A DNA stretch of 64,000 bases from Streptomyces dangxiongensis (GTDB taxonomy: Bacteria; Actinomycetota; Actinomycetes; Streptomycetales; Streptomycetaceae), in assembly GCF_003675325.1 (NCBI RefSeq), contig NZ_CP033073.1:3224001-3288000 (forward strand), written 5' to 3'. Both the position numbers and the translations under genes were made by a program. Below the pieces are notes generated by a model. It did no database searches. It saw only the letters and a list, made by a program, of their open reading frames with translations, and was not told the origin of the DNA. Positions 26,482 to 36,273 of the stretch are shown piece by piece (the stretch's first letter is position 1; every line of letters begins with the position of its first letter).

Positions 26482-26664
26482 TCAGTCGACCTCCTCGACC
26501 GTCACGAGGTGGCGGACGGTATGCACCATGCCGCGGAACTCGGGGCGGTCCTCCTTGACGACCACGGTGTTGATCCCCTTGAGACCAAGCGACCGCAGAG
26601 TGTCACGGTGGTTCTGCTTGCTGCCGATGTAGGACTTGACCTGCGTGATCTTGAGCTGAGCCAT
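26482..26664 (-). CDS. rpmD: 50S ribosomal protein L30 (uL30)
   Basis: A 60-residue protein, [20 protein letters not shown], with [17 protein letters not shown]. Its ATG shares one base with the rpsE stop (TAATG), a coupling arrangement. Confidence 0.96.
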   Translation of the reverse strand: MAQLKITQVKSYIGSKQNHRDTLRSLGLKGINTVVVKEDRPEFRGMVHTVRHLVTVEEVD

Positions 26665-27272
26665 TACGCAGCACCAGCCCCGGCACGCGCACGCAGCAGA
26701 GCCGCGGGAGCGACGTCCTCGAGCGGCAGACCACGGCGAGCCGCGATCTCCTCGGGACGCTGAAGGCCCTTCAGGGCCGCTACGGTCGCGTGCACGATGT
26801 TGATCGCGTTGGACGAGCCGAGCGACTTCGACAGGATGTCGTGCACGCCGGCGCACTCGAGCACGGCTCGCACCGGGCCACCGGCGATGACGCCGGTACC
26901 GGGGGAGGCGGGCTTGAGCAGGACGACGCCCGCAGCCTTCTCACCCGTGATCGGGTGAGGGATGGTGCCCTGGATGCGGGGGACCTTGAAGAAGTGCTTC
27001 TTGGCCTCCTCAACACCCTTGGCGATGGCGGCCGGCACCTCCTTGGCCTTGCCGTATCCGACACCCACGGTGCCGTCACCGTCGCCCACCACGACCAGCG
27101 CGGTGAAGCTGAAGCGACGACCACCCTTCACAACCTTGGCGACGCGGTTGATCGCGACGACGCGCTCAACGTACGCGGTCTTCTCGGCGGCAGCTGCGCC
27201 GCCGTCACGGCCCTTCCGGTCCCGCCGCTCGCCGCCACCGGCACCGCCACCGCGGCGCTGGGGTCCAGCCAT
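26664..27272 (-). CDS. rpsE: 30S ribosomal protein S5 (uS5)
   Basis: A body protein that helps keep decoding accurate and lines the mRNA entry. 202 residues. An N-terminal Gly/Arg-rich extension of about 30 residues ([20 protein letters not shown]) precedes the double-stranded RNA-binding-like domain ([20 protein letters not shown]). The spectinomycin loop [11 protein letters not shown] looks wild type. Confidence 0.97.
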   Translation of the reverse strand: MAGPQRRGGGAGGGERRDRKGRDGGAAAAEKTAYVERVVAINRVAKVVKGGRRFSFTALVVVGDGDGTVGVGYGKAKEVPAAIAKGVEEAKKHFFKVPRIQGTIPHPITGEKAAGVVLLKPASPGTGVIAGGPVRAVLECAGVHDILSKSLGSSNAINIVHATVAALKGLQRPEEIAARRGLPLEDVAPAALLRARAGAGAA

Positions 27273-27337
27273 TGGAATTACCTCTCTCTGTCTCCGCTAG
27301 CTACGCAGCAACATAAGTCGCTGCCGCGACGGGCGAC

Positions 27338-27721
27338 TCAGAACTTGAGTCCCGCTTCACGGGCGGCATCCGCCAGAGCGGCGATGCGCCCGGCGTACTG
27401 GTTGCCACCACGGTCGAATACGACGGCCTCGACGCCGGCGGCCTTGGCACGCTCGGCGACCAGGGCGCCGACCTGCTTGGCCTGCGCCGACTTGTCGCCC
27501 TCGCCACCGCGGATCGAGGTGTCCAGGGTGGACGCCGACGCAAGGGTGTGACCCTTGAGGTCGTCGATCACCTGGGCCACGATGTGGCGGTTGGAGCGGG
27601 TCACCACCAGGCGAGGACGCTCCGCCGTACCGGCGATCCGCTTGCGGATCCGGATGTGACGGCGCTTGATCGCGGCGCGCTTGTAGGCGTCGCCCTTGAG
27701 GATCTTCTGTCCGTATGCCAT
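27338..27721 (-). CDS. rplR: 50S ribosomal protein L18 (uL18)
   Basis: Binds 5S rRNA in the central protuberance. 127 residues with [40 protein letters not shown] and the end [10 protein letters not shown]. Starts 3 nt after the rplF stop. Confidence 0.97.
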   Translation of the reverse strand: MAYGQKILKGDAYKRAAIKRRHIRIRKRIAGTAERPRLVVTRSNRHIVAQVIDDLKGHTLASASTLDTSIRGGEGDKSAQAKQVGALVAERAKAAGVEAVVFDRGGNQYAGRIAALADAAREAGLKF

Positions 27722-27724
27722 GGC

Positions 27725-28264
27725 TTACTTACCCGCCTTTCCGACCTTGCGGCGGATGACTTCGCCCTCGTACTTGACGCCCTTGGCCTTGTACGGGTCG
27801 GGCTTGCGCAGCTTGCGGATGTTGGCCGCAACCTCGCCGACCTTCTGCTTGTCGATGCCCTCGACCGAGAAACGCGTGGGCGCCTCGACCTTGAAGGTGA
27901 TGCCTTCGGGGGCCTCGACCACGATCGGGTGGCTGTAGCCGAGCGCGAATTCGAGGTTCGCACCCTTGGCGGTCACTCGGTAACCGACACCACTGATCTC
28001 GAGCTTCTTCACGTAACCCGTGGTCACGCCGGTGATCATGTTCGCCACCAGCGTGCGGGACAGGCCGTGCAGGGCCTTGTTCTGACGCTCGTCGTTCGGG
28101 CGGGTGACGTTCAGAACGCCGTCCTCACCCTTGACGATCTCGATCGGTGCCACGACGGTGTGGGTCAGCTCGCCCTTGGGGCCCTTGACCTTGACCGTAC
28201 GGCCGTCGATGGTGACGTCCACGCCGGCGGGAACCGCGATGGGGAGCTTGCCGATGCGCGACAT
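27725..28264 (-). CDS. rplF: 50S ribosomal protein L6 (uL6)
   Basis: Sits near the GTPase-associated centre. 179 residues with two L6 repeats; [17 protein letters not shown] at the start and [19 protein letters not shown] near the end are diagnostic. Confidence 0.97.
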   Translation of the reverse strand: MSRIGKLPIAVPAGVDVTIDGRTVKVKGPKGELTHTVVAPIEIVKGEDGVLNVTRPNDERQNKALHGLSRTLVANMITGVTTGYVKKLEISGVGYRVTAKGANLEFALGYSHPIVVEAPEGITFKVEAPTRFSVEGIDKQKVGEVAANIRKLRKPDPYKAKGVKYEGEVIRRKVGKAGK

Positions 28265-28288
28265 AGCTGTTTCCTCCGTTCCCTTCCG

Positions 28289-28687
28289 CTACCAGACGTA
28301 GGCGAGGACTTCCCCACCCACGCCCTTCTTGCCGGCCTGCTTGTCGGTGAGGAGACCGTGCGACGTGGAGATGATCGCCACGCCCAGGCCGCCCAGCACC
28401 TTCGGCAGGTTGGTGGACTTCGCGTACACCCGGAGACCGGGCTTGGAGATGCGCTTGATCCCCGCGATGGAGCGCTCACGGTTGGGGCCGAACTTCAGCT
28501 CCAGGACGAGGTTCTTGCCGACTTCGGCGTCCTCGACCTTCCAGCCCGTGATGAAGCCCTCCTGCTGGAGGATCTCCGCGATGTGAGACTTGATCTTCGA
28601 TGCCGGCATCGTCACGGAGTCGTGGTATGCCGAGTTCGCGTTCCGCAGACGCGTAAGCATGTCTGCGATCGGATCAGTCATGGTCAT
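28289..28687 (-). CDS. rpsH: 30S ribosomal protein S8 (uS8)
   Basis: Binds 16S helix 21 early in assembly; in E. coli it also represses its own spc operon. 132 residues, [19 protein letters not shown], and the end [20 protein letters not shown]. Two ATGs lie 6 nt apart; the first is used because AAGG sits at a better distance. It is preceded by an unusually long 208-nt gap after rpsN. Confidence 0.97.
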   Translation of the reverse strand: MTMTDPIADMLTRLRNANSAYHDSVTMPASKIKSHIAEILQQEGFITGWKVEDAEVGKNLVLELKFGPNRERSIAGIKRISKPGLRVYAKSTNLPKVLGGLGVAIISTSHGLLTDKQAGKKGVGGEVLAYVW

Positions 28688-28895
28688 GAATTGGCCTTCG
28701 GCCTCTCTCGCCGGGGTTTCCTGGTGCGCCATCCCTCTCCCCGATCCGAGACGGGACGGGTGCGGCGCGGTGGACCTACGGCGTAGTAAGTCGTACGGGC
28801 GGCAGACGCCCAACCCCGCTAGCCTACGGCATGCGGGGACGGGCCTCTGCCTACCCAGATGCTTACCGAGAGCTTCCGGAATCCCTGGAAGGGGA
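28688..28895 (-). other. 208-nt non-coding gap inside the spc operon
   Basis: Neighbouring spc genes are separated by 0-65 nt, so this space between rpsN and rpsH stands out. No ORF, strong hairpin or full promoter is seen. A lone TAGGCT lies near 28820 on the minus strand, without a clear -35. Confidence 0.4.
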
Positions 28896-29081
28896 TTACC
28901 AGGAGCTCTTGGTCACGCCCGGCAGCTCGCCACGGTGAGCCATCTCACGAAGGCACACGCGGCACAGGCCGAACTTGCGGTACACGGAGTGCGGGCGGCC
29001 ACAACGCTGGCAGCGGGTGTAGCCACGCACACCGAACTTCGGCTTGCGAGCAGCCTTAGCGATCAGAGCCTTCTTCGCCAT
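28896..29081 (-). CDS. rpsZ: 30S ribosomal protein S14 type Z (uS14), zinc form
   Basis: A 61-residue protein of the short, zinc-binding S14 class. It has C-Q-R-C-G and C-R-V-C-L, the two CxxC halves of the zinc ribbon, and ends [10 protein letters not shown]. Streptomycetes usually have a second, Cys-free S14 elsewhere under zinc control. It starts 5 nt after the rplE stop. Confidence 0.96.
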   Translation of the reverse strand: MAKKALIAKAARKPKFGVRGYTRCQRCGRPHSVYRKFGLCRVCLREMAHRGELPGVTKSSW

Positions 29082-29086
29082 CTCGC

Positions 29087-29644
29087 TCACGCCTCCTTGA
29101 ACGGGAAGCCGAGGTGACGAAGGAGCGCGCGGCCCTCAGCGTCGTTGGTCGCCGTGGTGACCACGGTGATGTCCATACCCCGGACACGGTCGATCTTGTC
29201 CTGGTCGATCTCGTGGAACATGACCTGCTCCGTGAGACCGAAGGTGTAGTTGCCACGGCCGTCGAACTGCTTGGGGGACAGACCACGGAAGTCGCGGATG
29301 CGCGGCAGCGCGAGCGACAGGGTGCGGTCCAGGAACTCCCACATGCGGTCGCCACGAAGCGTGACATGGGCACCGATCGGCTGACCCTCACGCAGCTTGA
29401 ACTGCGCGATGGACTTGCGGGCCTTGGTGACGGCCGGCTTCTGACCGGTGATCGTGGTGAGGTCGCGGATGGCGCCGTCGATCAGCTTGGAGTCGCGGGC
29501 GGCATCGCCCACACCCATGTTGACCACGATCTTGACGAGGCCGGGGATCTGCATGACGTTCTCGTACTTGAACTCGTCACGCAGCTTGCCCGCGATCTCC
29601 TCGCGGTACTTCTGCTTCAGACGCGGAGTCGTGGTGGTAGCCAT
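29087..29644 (-). CDS. rplE: 50S ribosomal protein L5 (uL5)
   Basis: Binds 5S rRNA and contacts the P-site tRNA. 185 residues; [37 protein letters not shown] and [19 protein letters not shown] are family segments. Its start overlaps the rplX stop by one base. Confidence 0.97.
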   Translation of the reverse strand: MATTTTPRLKQKYREEIAGKLRDEFKYENVMQIPGLVKIVVNMGVGDAARDSKLIDGAIRDLTTITGQKPAVTKARKSIAQFKLREGQPIGAHVTLRGDRMWEFLDRTLSLALPRIRDFRGLSPKQFDGRGNYTFGLTEQVMFHEIDQDKIDRVRGMDITVVTTATNDAEGRALLRHLGFPFKEA

Positions 29645-29967
29645 CAGATGTCCTCACCCGTCCGCTTGGCAACGCGGATCTTGTTGCCCTCGTCGTCGAA
29701 GCGGTAACCGACGCGCGTGACGACCTTGTCGCCGTCCTTCTCCACGACCAACTGAACGTTGGAGACGTGGATCGGGGCCTCGGTGGTCACGATGCCGCCG
29801 GCCTGGGAACCGCTGGCGGTGGGGCCGGCCTTGGTGTGCTTCTTGACCCGGTTGACACCCTCGACCAGGACGCGGTCCTCGCGCGGGTAAGCGGCAATGA
29901 CCTTGCCCTGCTTGCCCTTGTCCTTGCCGGTGATGACCTGGACCAGGTCGCCCTTCTTGATCTTCAT
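29644..29967 (-). CDS. rplX: 50S ribosomal protein L24 (uL24)
   Basis: An assembly initiator near the peptide exit. 107 residues with an N-terminal KOW motif, [20 protein letters not shown]. The ATG is 2 nt after the rplN stop and its own stop overlaps rplE, so the three are translationally coupled. Confidence 0.97.
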   Translation of the reverse strand: MKIKKGDLVQVITGKDKGKQGKVIAAYPREDRVLVEGVNRVKKHTKAGPTASGSQAGGIVTTEAPIHVSNVQLVVEKDGDKVVTRVGYRFDDEGNKIRVAKRTGEDI

Positions 29968-29969
29968 GC

Positions 29970-30338
29970 TTACAGCACCTCCGGAGCCAGCGAGATGATC
30001 TTCATGAACTTCTTCTCGCGCAGCTCGCGCCCGACCGGGCCGAAGATGCGGGTGCCGCGAGGGTCACCGTCGTTCTTCAGAATGACGGCGGCGTTCTCGT
30101 CGAAGCGGATGTACGAGCCGTCCGGACGGCGGCGCTCCTTGACGGTGCGAACGATGACCGCCTTGACGACGTCACCCTTCTTCACGTTGCCACCGGGGAT
30201 CGCGTCCTTGACGGTGGCGACGATGACGTCACCGATGCCCGCGTAGCGGCGACCGGAGCCACCGAGCACACGGATGCAAAGGATTTCCTTCGCACCAGTG
30301 TTGTCGGCGACGCGCAGTCGCGACTCCTGCTGGATCAC
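29970..30338 (-). CDS. rplN: 50S ribosomal protein L14 (uL14)
   Basis: Forms an intersubunit bridge. 122 residues starting [20 protein letters not shown] and ending [16 protein letters not shown]. First gene of the spc section; two hairpins lie between it and rpsQ. Confidence 0.97.
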   Translation of the reverse strand: MIQQESRLRVADNTGAKEILCIRVLGGSGRRYAGIGDVIVATVKDAIPGGNVKKGDVVKAVIVRTVKERRRPDGSYIRFDENAAVILKNDGDPRGTRIFGPVGRELREKKFMKIISLAPEVL

Positions 30339-30367
30339 GTCTATCTCCTGATCGTCTGCCGGTTCCC

Positions 30368-30396
30368 GGCAGGGGCCTCAGGTGAGGACCCCTGCC
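30368..30396 (-). terminator. Hairpin at the S10/spc boundary, proximal to rplN
   Basis: GGCAGGGGCCTCA pairs with TGAGG-A-CCCCTGCC, 13 bp with one bulged A and a 2-nt tip. It lies 30 nt before rplN. Confidence 0.55.
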
Positions 30397-30413
30397 GAGC
30401 CTGGCGGAACTGA

Positions 30414-30433
30414 CCTGCGGGTTTGCCCGCAGG
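30414..30433 (-). terminator. Hairpin at the S10/spc boundary, just after rpsQ
   Basis: CCTGCGGG and CCCGCAGG form a perfect 8-bp stem with a 4-nt loop, 2 nt past the rpsQ stop. Confidence 0.5.
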
Positions 30434-30435
30434 AA

Positions 30436-30723
30436 TTACTTGGCCTTCTCGAGGATCTCGACGACGCGCCAGCGCTTCGTCGCGGACAGCGGCCGGGTCT
30501 CCATGAGGAGGACGCGGTCGCCGACACCCGCGGCGTTCTGCTCGTCGTGGGCCTTGAGCTTGTTCGTACGGCGGATGACCTTGCCGTACAGCGCGTGCTT
30601 GACACGGTCCTCGACGGCGACGACGACGGTCTTGTCCATCTTGTCGCTGACGACCAGACCCTCACGGGTCTTGCGGAAACCGCGCGCTTCGGTGTTCTGC
30701 TCAGTCACGTTGCTCTCGCTCAT
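30436..30723 (-). CDS. rpsQ: 30S ribosomal protein S17 (uS17)
   Basis: A primary 16S-binding OB-fold protein. 95 residues with a short N-terminal extension, then [20 protein letters not shown] and [20 protein letters not shown]. Last gene of the S10 section. Its start is adjacent to the rpmC stop (1-nt overlap). Confidence 0.97.
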   Translation of the reverse strand: MSESNVTEQNTEARGFRKTREGLVVSDKMDKTVVVAVEDRVKHALYGKVIRRTNKLKAHDEQNAAGVGDRVLLMETRPLSATKRWRVVEILEKAK

Positions 30724-30947
30724 CAGGCGCTCTCCACCGTCTCGATGCCCAGCTCGCGCTCACGCATCAGGGTGTAGATCCGCGCGATGTCCTTGCGGAC
30801 GGCCTTGAGCCGACCGTGGTTCTCGAGCTGACCCGTCGCCGCCTGGAAGCGGAGGTTGAACAGCTCTTCCTTGGCTTCGCGGAGCTTGTTCAGCAGCTCC
30901 TCGTCACCCAGTTCGCGCAGCTCGGACGCCTTGGTACCGGCCGACAT
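30723..30947 (-). CDS. rpmC: 50S ribosomal protein L29 (uL29)
   Basis: Sits at the peptide tunnel exit, next to the SRP and trigger-factor site. 74 residues of helical hairpin, [40 protein letters not shown]. The ATG overlaps the rplP stop by one base (TGATG). Confidence 0.96.
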   Translation of the reverse strand: MSAGTKASELRELGDEELLNKLREAKEELFNLRFQAATGQLENHGRLKAVRKDIARIYTLMRERELGIETVESA

Positions 30948-31366
30948 CACGCTTCACCTGCCTCGCGCTTGACGATCCGGCACTTCATCGGCAGCTTGTG
31001 GGCTGCGCGAGTAAGCGCCTCACGGGCGATCTTCTCGTTCGGGTAGGACAGTTCGAACATCACCCGGCCCGGGTGCACGTTCGCGATCCACCACTCGGGG
31101 GAACCCTTACCGGAACCCATGCGGGTCTCGGCGGGCTTCTTGGTCAGCGGGCGGTCCGGGTAGATGTTGATCCAGACCTTGCCGCCACGCTTGATGTGGC
31201 GGGTCATCGCGATACGAGCCGCCTCGATCTGGCGGTTGGTCACGTACGCCGGCGTGAGGGCCTGAATGCCGTACTCGCCGAACGCGACCGTCGTACCACC
31301 CTTGGCCTGACCGCGGCGCTTCGGGTGGTGCTGCTTGCGGTGCTTGACCCTACGGGGGATCAGCAT
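30947..31366 (-). CDS. rplP: 50S ribosomal protein L16 (uL16)
   Basis: Contacts the A-site tRNA. 139 residues, [19 protein letters not shown] and [20 protein letters not shown] are diagnostic. It starts 5 nt past the rpsC stop. Confidence 0.97.
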   Translation of the reverse strand: MLIPRRVKHRKQHHPKRRGQAKGGTTVAFGEYGIQALTPAYVTNRQIEAARIAMTRHIKRGGKVWINIYPDRPLTKKPAETRMGSGKGSPEWWIANVHPGRVMFELSYPNEKIAREALTRAAHKLPMKCRIVKREAGEA

Positions 31367-31371
31367 GTCGG

Positions 31372-32199
31372 TCAGGCCTCCGTTCCGGTGCTCTCAGCCG
31401 GAGCGGACGCGGGAGCCTCGGCCTTGGGGGCCTCGGCGCCGGCAGCCTGCTGCGGCTTGCGACCGCGCCCGCCACGCTCGCCACCGCGGCCACCACGGGC
31501 CGGGCGGTCGGCGCCACCGCGGGCCGGGCGGTTACCCGCACGGGCAGCGGCGTTCTCGGCGCGGACCTCAGCGATGTTCTTGACATCGCCCTTGTAGATC
31601 CAGACCTTCACACCGATGCGGCCGAAGGTCGTCTTGGCCTCGAAGAAGCCGTAGTCCACGTTCGCGCGGAGCGTGTGCAGGGGCACGCGGCCCTCGCGGT
31701 AGAACTCCGAGCGGGACATCTCGGCGCCACCGAGGCGGCCACCGCACTGGATCTTGATGCCCTTGGCGCCGGCCTTCATGGCGGACTGCATGCTCTTGCG
31801 CATGGCCCGACGGAAGGAGACGCGGGAGGAGAGCTGCTCGGCGACGGCCTGGGCGACCAGCTGGGCATCGGTCTCGGGGTTCTTGACCTCGAGGATGTTC
31901 AGCTGGACCTGCTTGCCCGTGAGCTTCTCGAGGTCACCGCGGATGCGGTCGGCCTCGGCGCCACGGCGGCCGATGACGATGCCCGGACGAGCGGTGTGGA
32001 TGTCCACACGCACGCGGTCACGGGTGCGCTCGATCTCCACCTTGGAGATGCCGGCGCGCTCCATGCCGGACGTCATCATCCGACGGATGGCGACGTCTTC
32101 CTTGACGTAGTCCTTGTACAGCTTGTCGGCGTACCAACGCGACTTGAAGTCGGTCGTGACACCGAGCCGGAACCCGTGCGGGTTTACCTTCTGGCCCAT
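31372..32199 (-). CDS. rpsC: 30S ribosomal protein S3 (uS3)
   Basis: Lines the mRNA entry channel. 275 residues: KH domain (about 40-110, [20 protein letters not shown]) and the S3 C-domain ([20 protein letters not shown]). After about residue 220 there is a disordered tail, first Arg/Gly-rich with ARGG and GGERGGRGR units, then Ala/Pro/Glu-rich. E. coli S3 is 233 residues. The start overlaps the rplV stop by one base. Confidence 0.97.
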   Translation of the reverse strand: MGQKVNPHGFRLGVTTDFKSRWYADKLYKDYVKEDVAIRRMMTSGMERAGISKVEIERTRDRVRVDIHTARPGIVIGRRGAEADRIRGDLEKLTGKQVQLNILEVKNPETDAQLVAQAVAEQLSSRVSFRRAMRKSMQSAMKAGAKGIKIQCGGRLGGAEMSRSEFYREGRVPLHTLRANVDYGFFEAKTTFGRIGVKVWIYKGDVKNIAEVRAENAAARAGNRPARGGADRPARGGRGGERGGRGRKPQQAAGAEAPKAEAPASAPAESTGTEA

Positions 32200-32546
32200 T
32201 ACCGGGTTCCTTCCTTGCTGCTGACGACCACGGTGATGTGGCTGGTCCGCTTGCGGATCCGGTAGGCACGGCCCTGGGCACGCGGACGGAACCGCTTCAG
32301 GGTCGGGCCCTCGTCGACGTAGGCCTCGGAAATGACGAGGCTGTCGACGTCGGTGTGGTCGTAGTTGTGCGCGGCGTTGGCGATGGCGCTGTCGAGCACC
32401 TTGCCGACCGGCACGGAGGCGGCCTGCGGAGCGAATCGCAGGACGGCCTGGGCCTCCGTGGCGTCCATGCCACGGATGAGGTCCACCACGCGGCGGGCCT
32501 TCATGGGCGTGACGCGGATGTACCGCGCCTGGGCCCTGGCTTCCAT
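32199..32546 (-). CDS. rplV: 50S ribosomal protein L22 (uL22)
   Basis: Its long hairpin forms part of the exit tunnel. 115 residues, [20 protein letters not shown] and [20 protein letters not shown]. The hairpin region looks normal, without insertions known to give macrolide resistance. Confidence 0.97.
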   Translation of the reverse strand: MEARAQARYIRVTPMKARRVVDLIRGMDATEAQAVLRFAPQAASVPVGKVLDSAIANAAHNYDHTDVDSLVISEAYVDEGPTLKRFRPRAQGRAYRIRKRTSHITVVVSSKEGTR

Positions 32547-32589
32547 GGTTGTCCCTTCAGTTACTTACGTGTCTGAATGCGATCCGCTG

Positions 32590-32871
32590 CTAGCGGCGCT
32601 TCGACTTCCGGTCATCCTTGACGTGGCCCCGGAAGGTGCGCGTCGGCGAGAACTCGCCGAGCTTGTGGCCGACCATCGACTCGGTGACGAACACCGGGAT
32701 GTGGGTCTTGCCGTTGTGCACCGCGATCGTGTGGCCGAGCATCGCCGGGACGATCATCGAGCGACGGGACCAGGTCTTGATGACGTTCTTGGTGCCGGCT
32801 TCGTTCTGCGAGTCCACCTTCTTGATCAGGTGGTCGTCGACGAAGGGCCCCTTCTTCAAGCTACGAGGCAT
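32590..32871 (-). CDS. rpsS: 30S ribosomal protein S19 (uS19)
   Basis: A head protein bridging to the 50S subunit. 93 residues, [20 protein letters not shown] and the end [17 protein letters not shown]. 12 nt after rplB. Confidence 0.97.
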   Translation of the reverse strand: MPRSLKKGPFVDDHLIKKVDSQNEAGTKNVIKTWSRRSMIVPAMLGHTIAVHNGKTHIPVFVTESMVGHKLGEFSPTRTFRGHVKDDRKSKRR

Positions 32872-32883
32872 CTCAACCCGTCC

Positions 32884-33720
32884 TTAGCGCTTCTTGTTCG
32901 TCTTGCGGCGGCGGACGATGTACTTGTTCGACGCCTTCTTGGGCGAACGAGTACGGCCTTCCTTCTTGCCCCACGGGGACACGGGGTGGCGGCCACCGGA
33001 GGTCCGGCCCTCACCACCACCGTGCGGGTGGTCGACCGGGTTCATGACGACACCACGGACGGTCGGGCGAACGCCCAGCCACCGCTTGCGGCCCGCCTTG
33101 CCCCAGTTGATGTTGCTCTGCTCGGCGTTGCCGACCTCGCCGACGGTGGCGCGGCAGCGCACGTCGACCAGACGGATCTCACCGGACGGCATGCGCAGGT
33201 GGGCGTAGGCGCCCTCCTTCGCGAGGAGCTGCACGGAGGTACCGGCGGAGCGGGCGAACTTGGCACCGCCACCGGGACGGAGCTCGATCGCGTGGATCGT
33301 GGTACCGACCGGGATGTTGCGGAGGGCCAGGTTGTTGCCCGGCTTGATGTCGGCCCCGGGACCGTTCTCCACGGTGTCGCCCTGCTGGAGGTTACGCGGG
33401 GCGAGGATGTAGCGCTTCTCGCCGTCCGCGTAGTGCAGCAGCGCGATGCGCGCGGTGCGGTTGGGGTCGTACTCGATGTGCGCGACCTTGGCCGGCACGC
33501 CGTCCTTGTCGTGACGACGGAAGTCGATCACACGGTAGGCGCGCTTGTGTCCGCCACCCTGGTGGCGAACGGTCACACGACCGGCGTTGTTACGGCCGCC
33601 CTTGCTGTGCAGGGGACGGACCAGCGACTTCTCCGGCGTGGACCGCGTGACCTCGACGAAGTCGGCGACGCTGGCGCCACGACGGCCCGGCGTAGTCGGC
33701 TTGTACTTGCGGATTCCCAT
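32884..33720 (-). CDS. rplB: 50S ribosomal protein L2 (uL2)
   Basis: Needed for subunit joining and the peptidyl transferase centre. 278 residues. The conserved C-terminal block [20 protein letters not shown], with the functionally important His, is intact. N-terminal [19 protein letters not shown]. Confidence 0.98.
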   Translation of the reverse strand: MGIRKYKPTTPGRRGASVADFVEVTRSTPEKSLVRPLHSKGGRNNAGRVTVRHQGGGHKRAYRVIDFRRHDKDGVPAKVAHIEYDPNRTARIALLHYADGEKRYILAPRNLQQGDTVENGPGADIKPGNNLALRNIPVGTTIHAIELRPGGGAKFARSAGTSVQLLAKEGAYAHLRMPSGEIRLVDVRCRATVGEVGNAEQSNINWGKAGRKRWLGVRPTVRGVVMNPVDHPHGGGEGRTSGGRHPVSPWGKKEGRTRSPKKASNKYIVRRRKTNKKR

Positions 33721-33760
33721 TTCTCAGTCCTCGTCCGATATCGGACGATCCGGACCGCCC

Positions 33761-34180
33761 TCAGGCGGTCGGACCGCCGAAGATGTCGATACGGTCGCCC
33801 TCGGCGAGGGTCACGATCGCGCGCTTGCTGCCGGCACGCTGACCGAAACCGGTCTTCGTGCGCTTGCGCTTGCCCTGGCGGTTGATCGTGTTGACCCCGG
33901 TGACCTTGACGTCGAAGACCGCCTGGACGGCCTGCTTGATCTGGGTCTTGTTGGCGCCCGGGGCGACGATGAACGTGTACTTGTTCTCGTCGAGGAGCGC
34001 GTAGCTCTTCTCGGAGACGACCGGCTTGAGCAGCACGTCACGGGGGTCCGTGAAGGACTTGCTCAGCGGGGTCTCGACCGTGTTCTTGCCCTCGGCGGCG
34101 TGACGGCGCGCCTTGGCGACGCGCGCGGCCTTGGCTGCCTTGGCGGCCTTCGAGGCGATAGCGGGGTGACGGATGGCCAT
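33761..34180 (-). CDS. rplW: 50S ribosomal protein L23 (uL23)
   Basis: Tunnel-exit protein that docks trigger factor and SRP. 139 residues, longer than the usual about 100 because of an Ala/Lys/Arg-rich N-terminal extension of about 40 residues ([20 protein letters not shown]). The core begins [20 protein letters not shown]. Its start overlaps the rplD stop by one base. Confidence 0.97.
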   Translation of the reverse strand: MAIRHPAIASKAAKAAKAARVAKARRHAAEGKNTVETPLSKSFTDPRDVLLKPVVSEKSYALLDENKYTFIVAPGANKTQIKQAVQAVFDVKVTGVNTINRQGKRKRTKTGFGQRAGSKRAIVTLAEGDRIDIFGGPTA

Positions 34181-34836
34181 CAGACCTCGCTCCCTTCGGT
34201 GTCAGTGGCCTTCGGGCCGGACACGAAGGACTCGAAAGCGGCCTGGGTGAAGACCACGTCGTCCGAGACGAGAACGTCGTACGTGTTCAGCTGGCCCGGC
34301 TCCAGGATGTGGACCTGGGGCAGGTTGCGGGCGGACAGCCACGCGGCCTCGTCGGCGCGCTCGACGACCAGGAGCAGGTTCTTGCGCTCCGAGATCTTGC
34401 CGAACAGGCTCCTGGCGGCCTTCGTGCTGGGGTTCGCGCCCTCGATCACGCCGGAGACGACGTGGATGCGGTTGTGACGCGCCCGGTCGGTGAGGGCGTG
34501 GCGCAGGGCCGCGGCCTTCATCTTCTTCGGGGTGCGCTGCGAGTAGTCACGCGGCACGGGACCGTGCACGACGCCACCACCGGCGAACTGCGGCGCGCGG
34601 GTCGAGCCCTGACGGGCGCGACCGGTGCCCTTCTGGCGGTACGGCTTCTTGCCACCGCCGCGGACCTCGCCACGCCTCTTGGTCTTGTGGGTGCCCTGGC
34701 GGGCAGCGGCCAGCTGCGCGACGACGACCTGGTGGATCAGCGGAATGCTGATCTTTTCCACGTCGAAGATCTCCGCGGGGAGCTCGACGGTACCGGCCTT
34801 GTCGCCCGCCGGCGAAAGGATGTCAACAGTGCTCAT
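34180..34836 (-). CDS. rplD: 50S ribosomal protein L4 (uL4)
   Basis: Its loop lines the exit tunnel; in E. coli L4 also represses the S10 operon. 218 residues with the loop [20 protein letters not shown], which looks wild type, and [20 protein letters not shown]. Whether autoregulation exists here is unknown, but the S10 leader is long. Confidence 0.97.
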   Translation of the reverse strand: MSTVDILSPAGDKAGTVELPAEIFDVEKISIPLIHQVVVAQLAAARQGTHKTKRRGEVRGGGKKPYRQKGTGRARQGSTRAPQFAGGGVVHGPVPRDYSQRTPKKMKAAALRHALTDRARHNRIHVVSGVIEGANPSTKAARSLFGKISERKNLLLVVERADEAAWLSARNLPQVHILEPGQLNTYDVLVSDDVVFTQAAFESFVSGPKATDTEGSEV

Positions 34837-34844
34837 CGGTTACC

Positions 34845-35489
34845 TCAGGCCCCCTTGGCCGCGGTGCGGACCAGGACGAGGCCGCCGTTCGGACCGGGAA
34901 CCGCGCCCTTGATGAGCAGCAGACCCTTCTCCGCGTCAACGGCGTGGACGGTCAGGTTCTGGGTGGTGACCCGCTCGTTGCCCATGCGACCCGCCATACG
35001 GAGGCCCTTGAACACACGGCCCGGGGTGGCACAGCCACCGATGGAGCCGGGGGAGCGGTGCTTGCGCTGGGTGCCGTGTCCGGCGCCGAGGCCCTTGAAG
35101 TTGTGACGCTTCATGACACCGGCGAAGCCCTTGCCCTTGCTCTTGCCGGTCACGTCGACCTTCACGCCGGCCTCGAACACCTCAGCGGTGATCTCCTGGC
35201 CCAGCGTGTACTCGGAGGCGTCCGCGGTGCGGATCTCGACGAGGTGGCGGCGGGGAGTGACGTCGGCCTTGGCGAAGTGGCCCTTGAGGGGCTTGTTCAC
35301 CTTGCGCGGGTCGATCTCGCCGAAGGCGATCTGGACCGACTCGTAGCCGTCGACATCGTTCGTACGAACCTGGGTGACGACGTTGGGGCCGGCCTTGACG
35401 ACGGTGACCGGAACAACACGGTTGTTCTCGTCCCACACCTGCGTCATGCCGAGCTTCTCGCCCAGGATGCCCTTGATCTGCTTAGTCAT
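34845..35489 (-). CDS. rplC: 50S ribosomal protein L3 (uL3)
   Basis: An assembly initiator close to the peptidyl transferase centre. 214 residues, [19 protein letters not shown], the central extension [20 protein letters not shown] and [19 protein letters not shown]. 8 nt before rplD. Confidence 0.97.
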   Translation of the reverse strand: MTKQIKGILGEKLGMTQVWDENNRVVPVTVVKAGPNVVTQVRTNDVDGYESVQIAFGEIDPRKVNKPLKGHFAKADVTPRRHLVEIRTADASEYTLGQEITAEVFEAGVKVDVTGKSKGKGFAGVMKRHNFKGLGAGHGTQRKHRSPGSIGGCATPGRVFKGLRMAGRMGNERVTTQNLTVHAVDAEKGLLLIKGAVPGPNGGLVLVRTAAKGA

Positions 35490-35507
35490 CTCTCAGATCA
35501 CCCGGCC

Positions 35508-35816
35508 TCAGAGCTTGATCTCGATGTCGACACCGGCCGGGAGGTCGAGTCGCATCAGAGAGTCAACGGTCTTGGGCGTCGGGTCGAGGATGTCGATCAG
35601 GCGCTTGTGCGTGCGCATCTCGAAGTGCTCGCGCGAGTCCTTGTACTTGTGCGGCGACTTGATGACGCAGTACACGTTCTTCTCAGTGGGCAGCGGCACC
35701 GGGCCCGCGACCGACGCACCCGTGCGCGTCACCGTCTCGACGATCTTCTTCGCCGAAGAGTCGATGACCTCGTGGTCGTAGGCCTTGAGCCGAATGCGGA
35801 TCTTCTGTCCCGCCAT
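35508..35816 (-). CDS. rpsJ: 30S ribosomal protein S10 (uS10)
   Basis: A head protein that also pairs with NusB and links NusG to the ribosome. 102 residues, [20 protein letters not shown], and the end [14 protein letters not shown]. First gene of the S10 operon, with a leader of about 380 nt. Confidence 0.97.
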   Translation of the reverse strand: MAGQKIRIRLKAYDHEVIDSSAKKIVETVTRTGASVAGPVPLPTEKNVYCVIKSPHKYKDSREHFEMRTHKRLIDILDPTPKTVDSLMRLDLPAGVDIEIKL

Positions 35817-36201
35817 GGCTACTCAGTAGTCCTGTCTCTTCTCACGCTCTGGAACCCGGTGGTTCCGTATCCTTCCTTCCGACCCACGCGGTCGGGCGTG
35901 TCGCGTTCCCGCTGACACGGATGTCCCTTGTTCGAACATCCCTGCGGGGGAATGCACACGGCCCTTCCGGAACCGTAGGCCGGGGGCGGAAGGCCCACCG
36001 GATGCCTGGCCGTTGCCGCACTGCACTTCCCGAAAGATTCCCGTACGTCCGTCCCAGCGCTGCCGTGGTGGCAGTTAGGACGACGAGTACTGTGGGACTC
36101 GCTTCCGGTCCTCCCGGCGGGAGGCGCGCAGCATCAACACTCGACCGAGCAACTCGGACAGTCTGCCACACAAGACCGGGGCTCCGCCAATCGAGCGGAA
36201 G
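35817..36201 (-). other. Long 5' leader of the S10 operon
   Basis: From the predicted transcription start near 36195 to the rpsJ ATG there is about 380 nt without a credible gene. It contains the hairpin motif shared with the rpsL leader (35879-35903), and an inverted repeat CCTCCCG/CGGGAGG near 36115-36130. It is the natural place for control of the largest ribosomal operon. Confidence 0.5.
35879..35903 (-). promoter_or_regulatory. Leader hairpin shared with rpsL
   Basis: On the minus strand CGACC-GCGTG-GGTCG folds into a 5-bp hairpin, preceded by CGACACGCC. The same 25-nt block, with one substitution (CGACACACC), occurs at 43919-43943 in the rpsL leader. Its end lies 62 nt before rpsJ, close to the 50 nt seen for rpsL. 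Confidence 0.55.
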
Positions 36202-36229
36202 AGATTACCCCGAGAGTGACGTAGGTCAA
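36202..36229 (-). promoter_or_regulatory. Promoter of the S10 operon
   Basis: Minus strand: TTGACC, 16 nt, TAATCT. It lies 45-70 nt past the stop codon of the glycoside hydrolase gene and gives rpsJ a long leader. Confidence 0.65.
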
Positions 36230-36273
36230 ACCCGGAACGGCCGGTCCCCCGGTCCGGACGCGCCGGTGGTCCG

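Noticed and set aside
35842..36171. ORF of 109 codons in the S10 leader
   Set aside because: No ribosome binding site, poor codon bias and no recognisable sequence; it lies within a likely untranslated leader.
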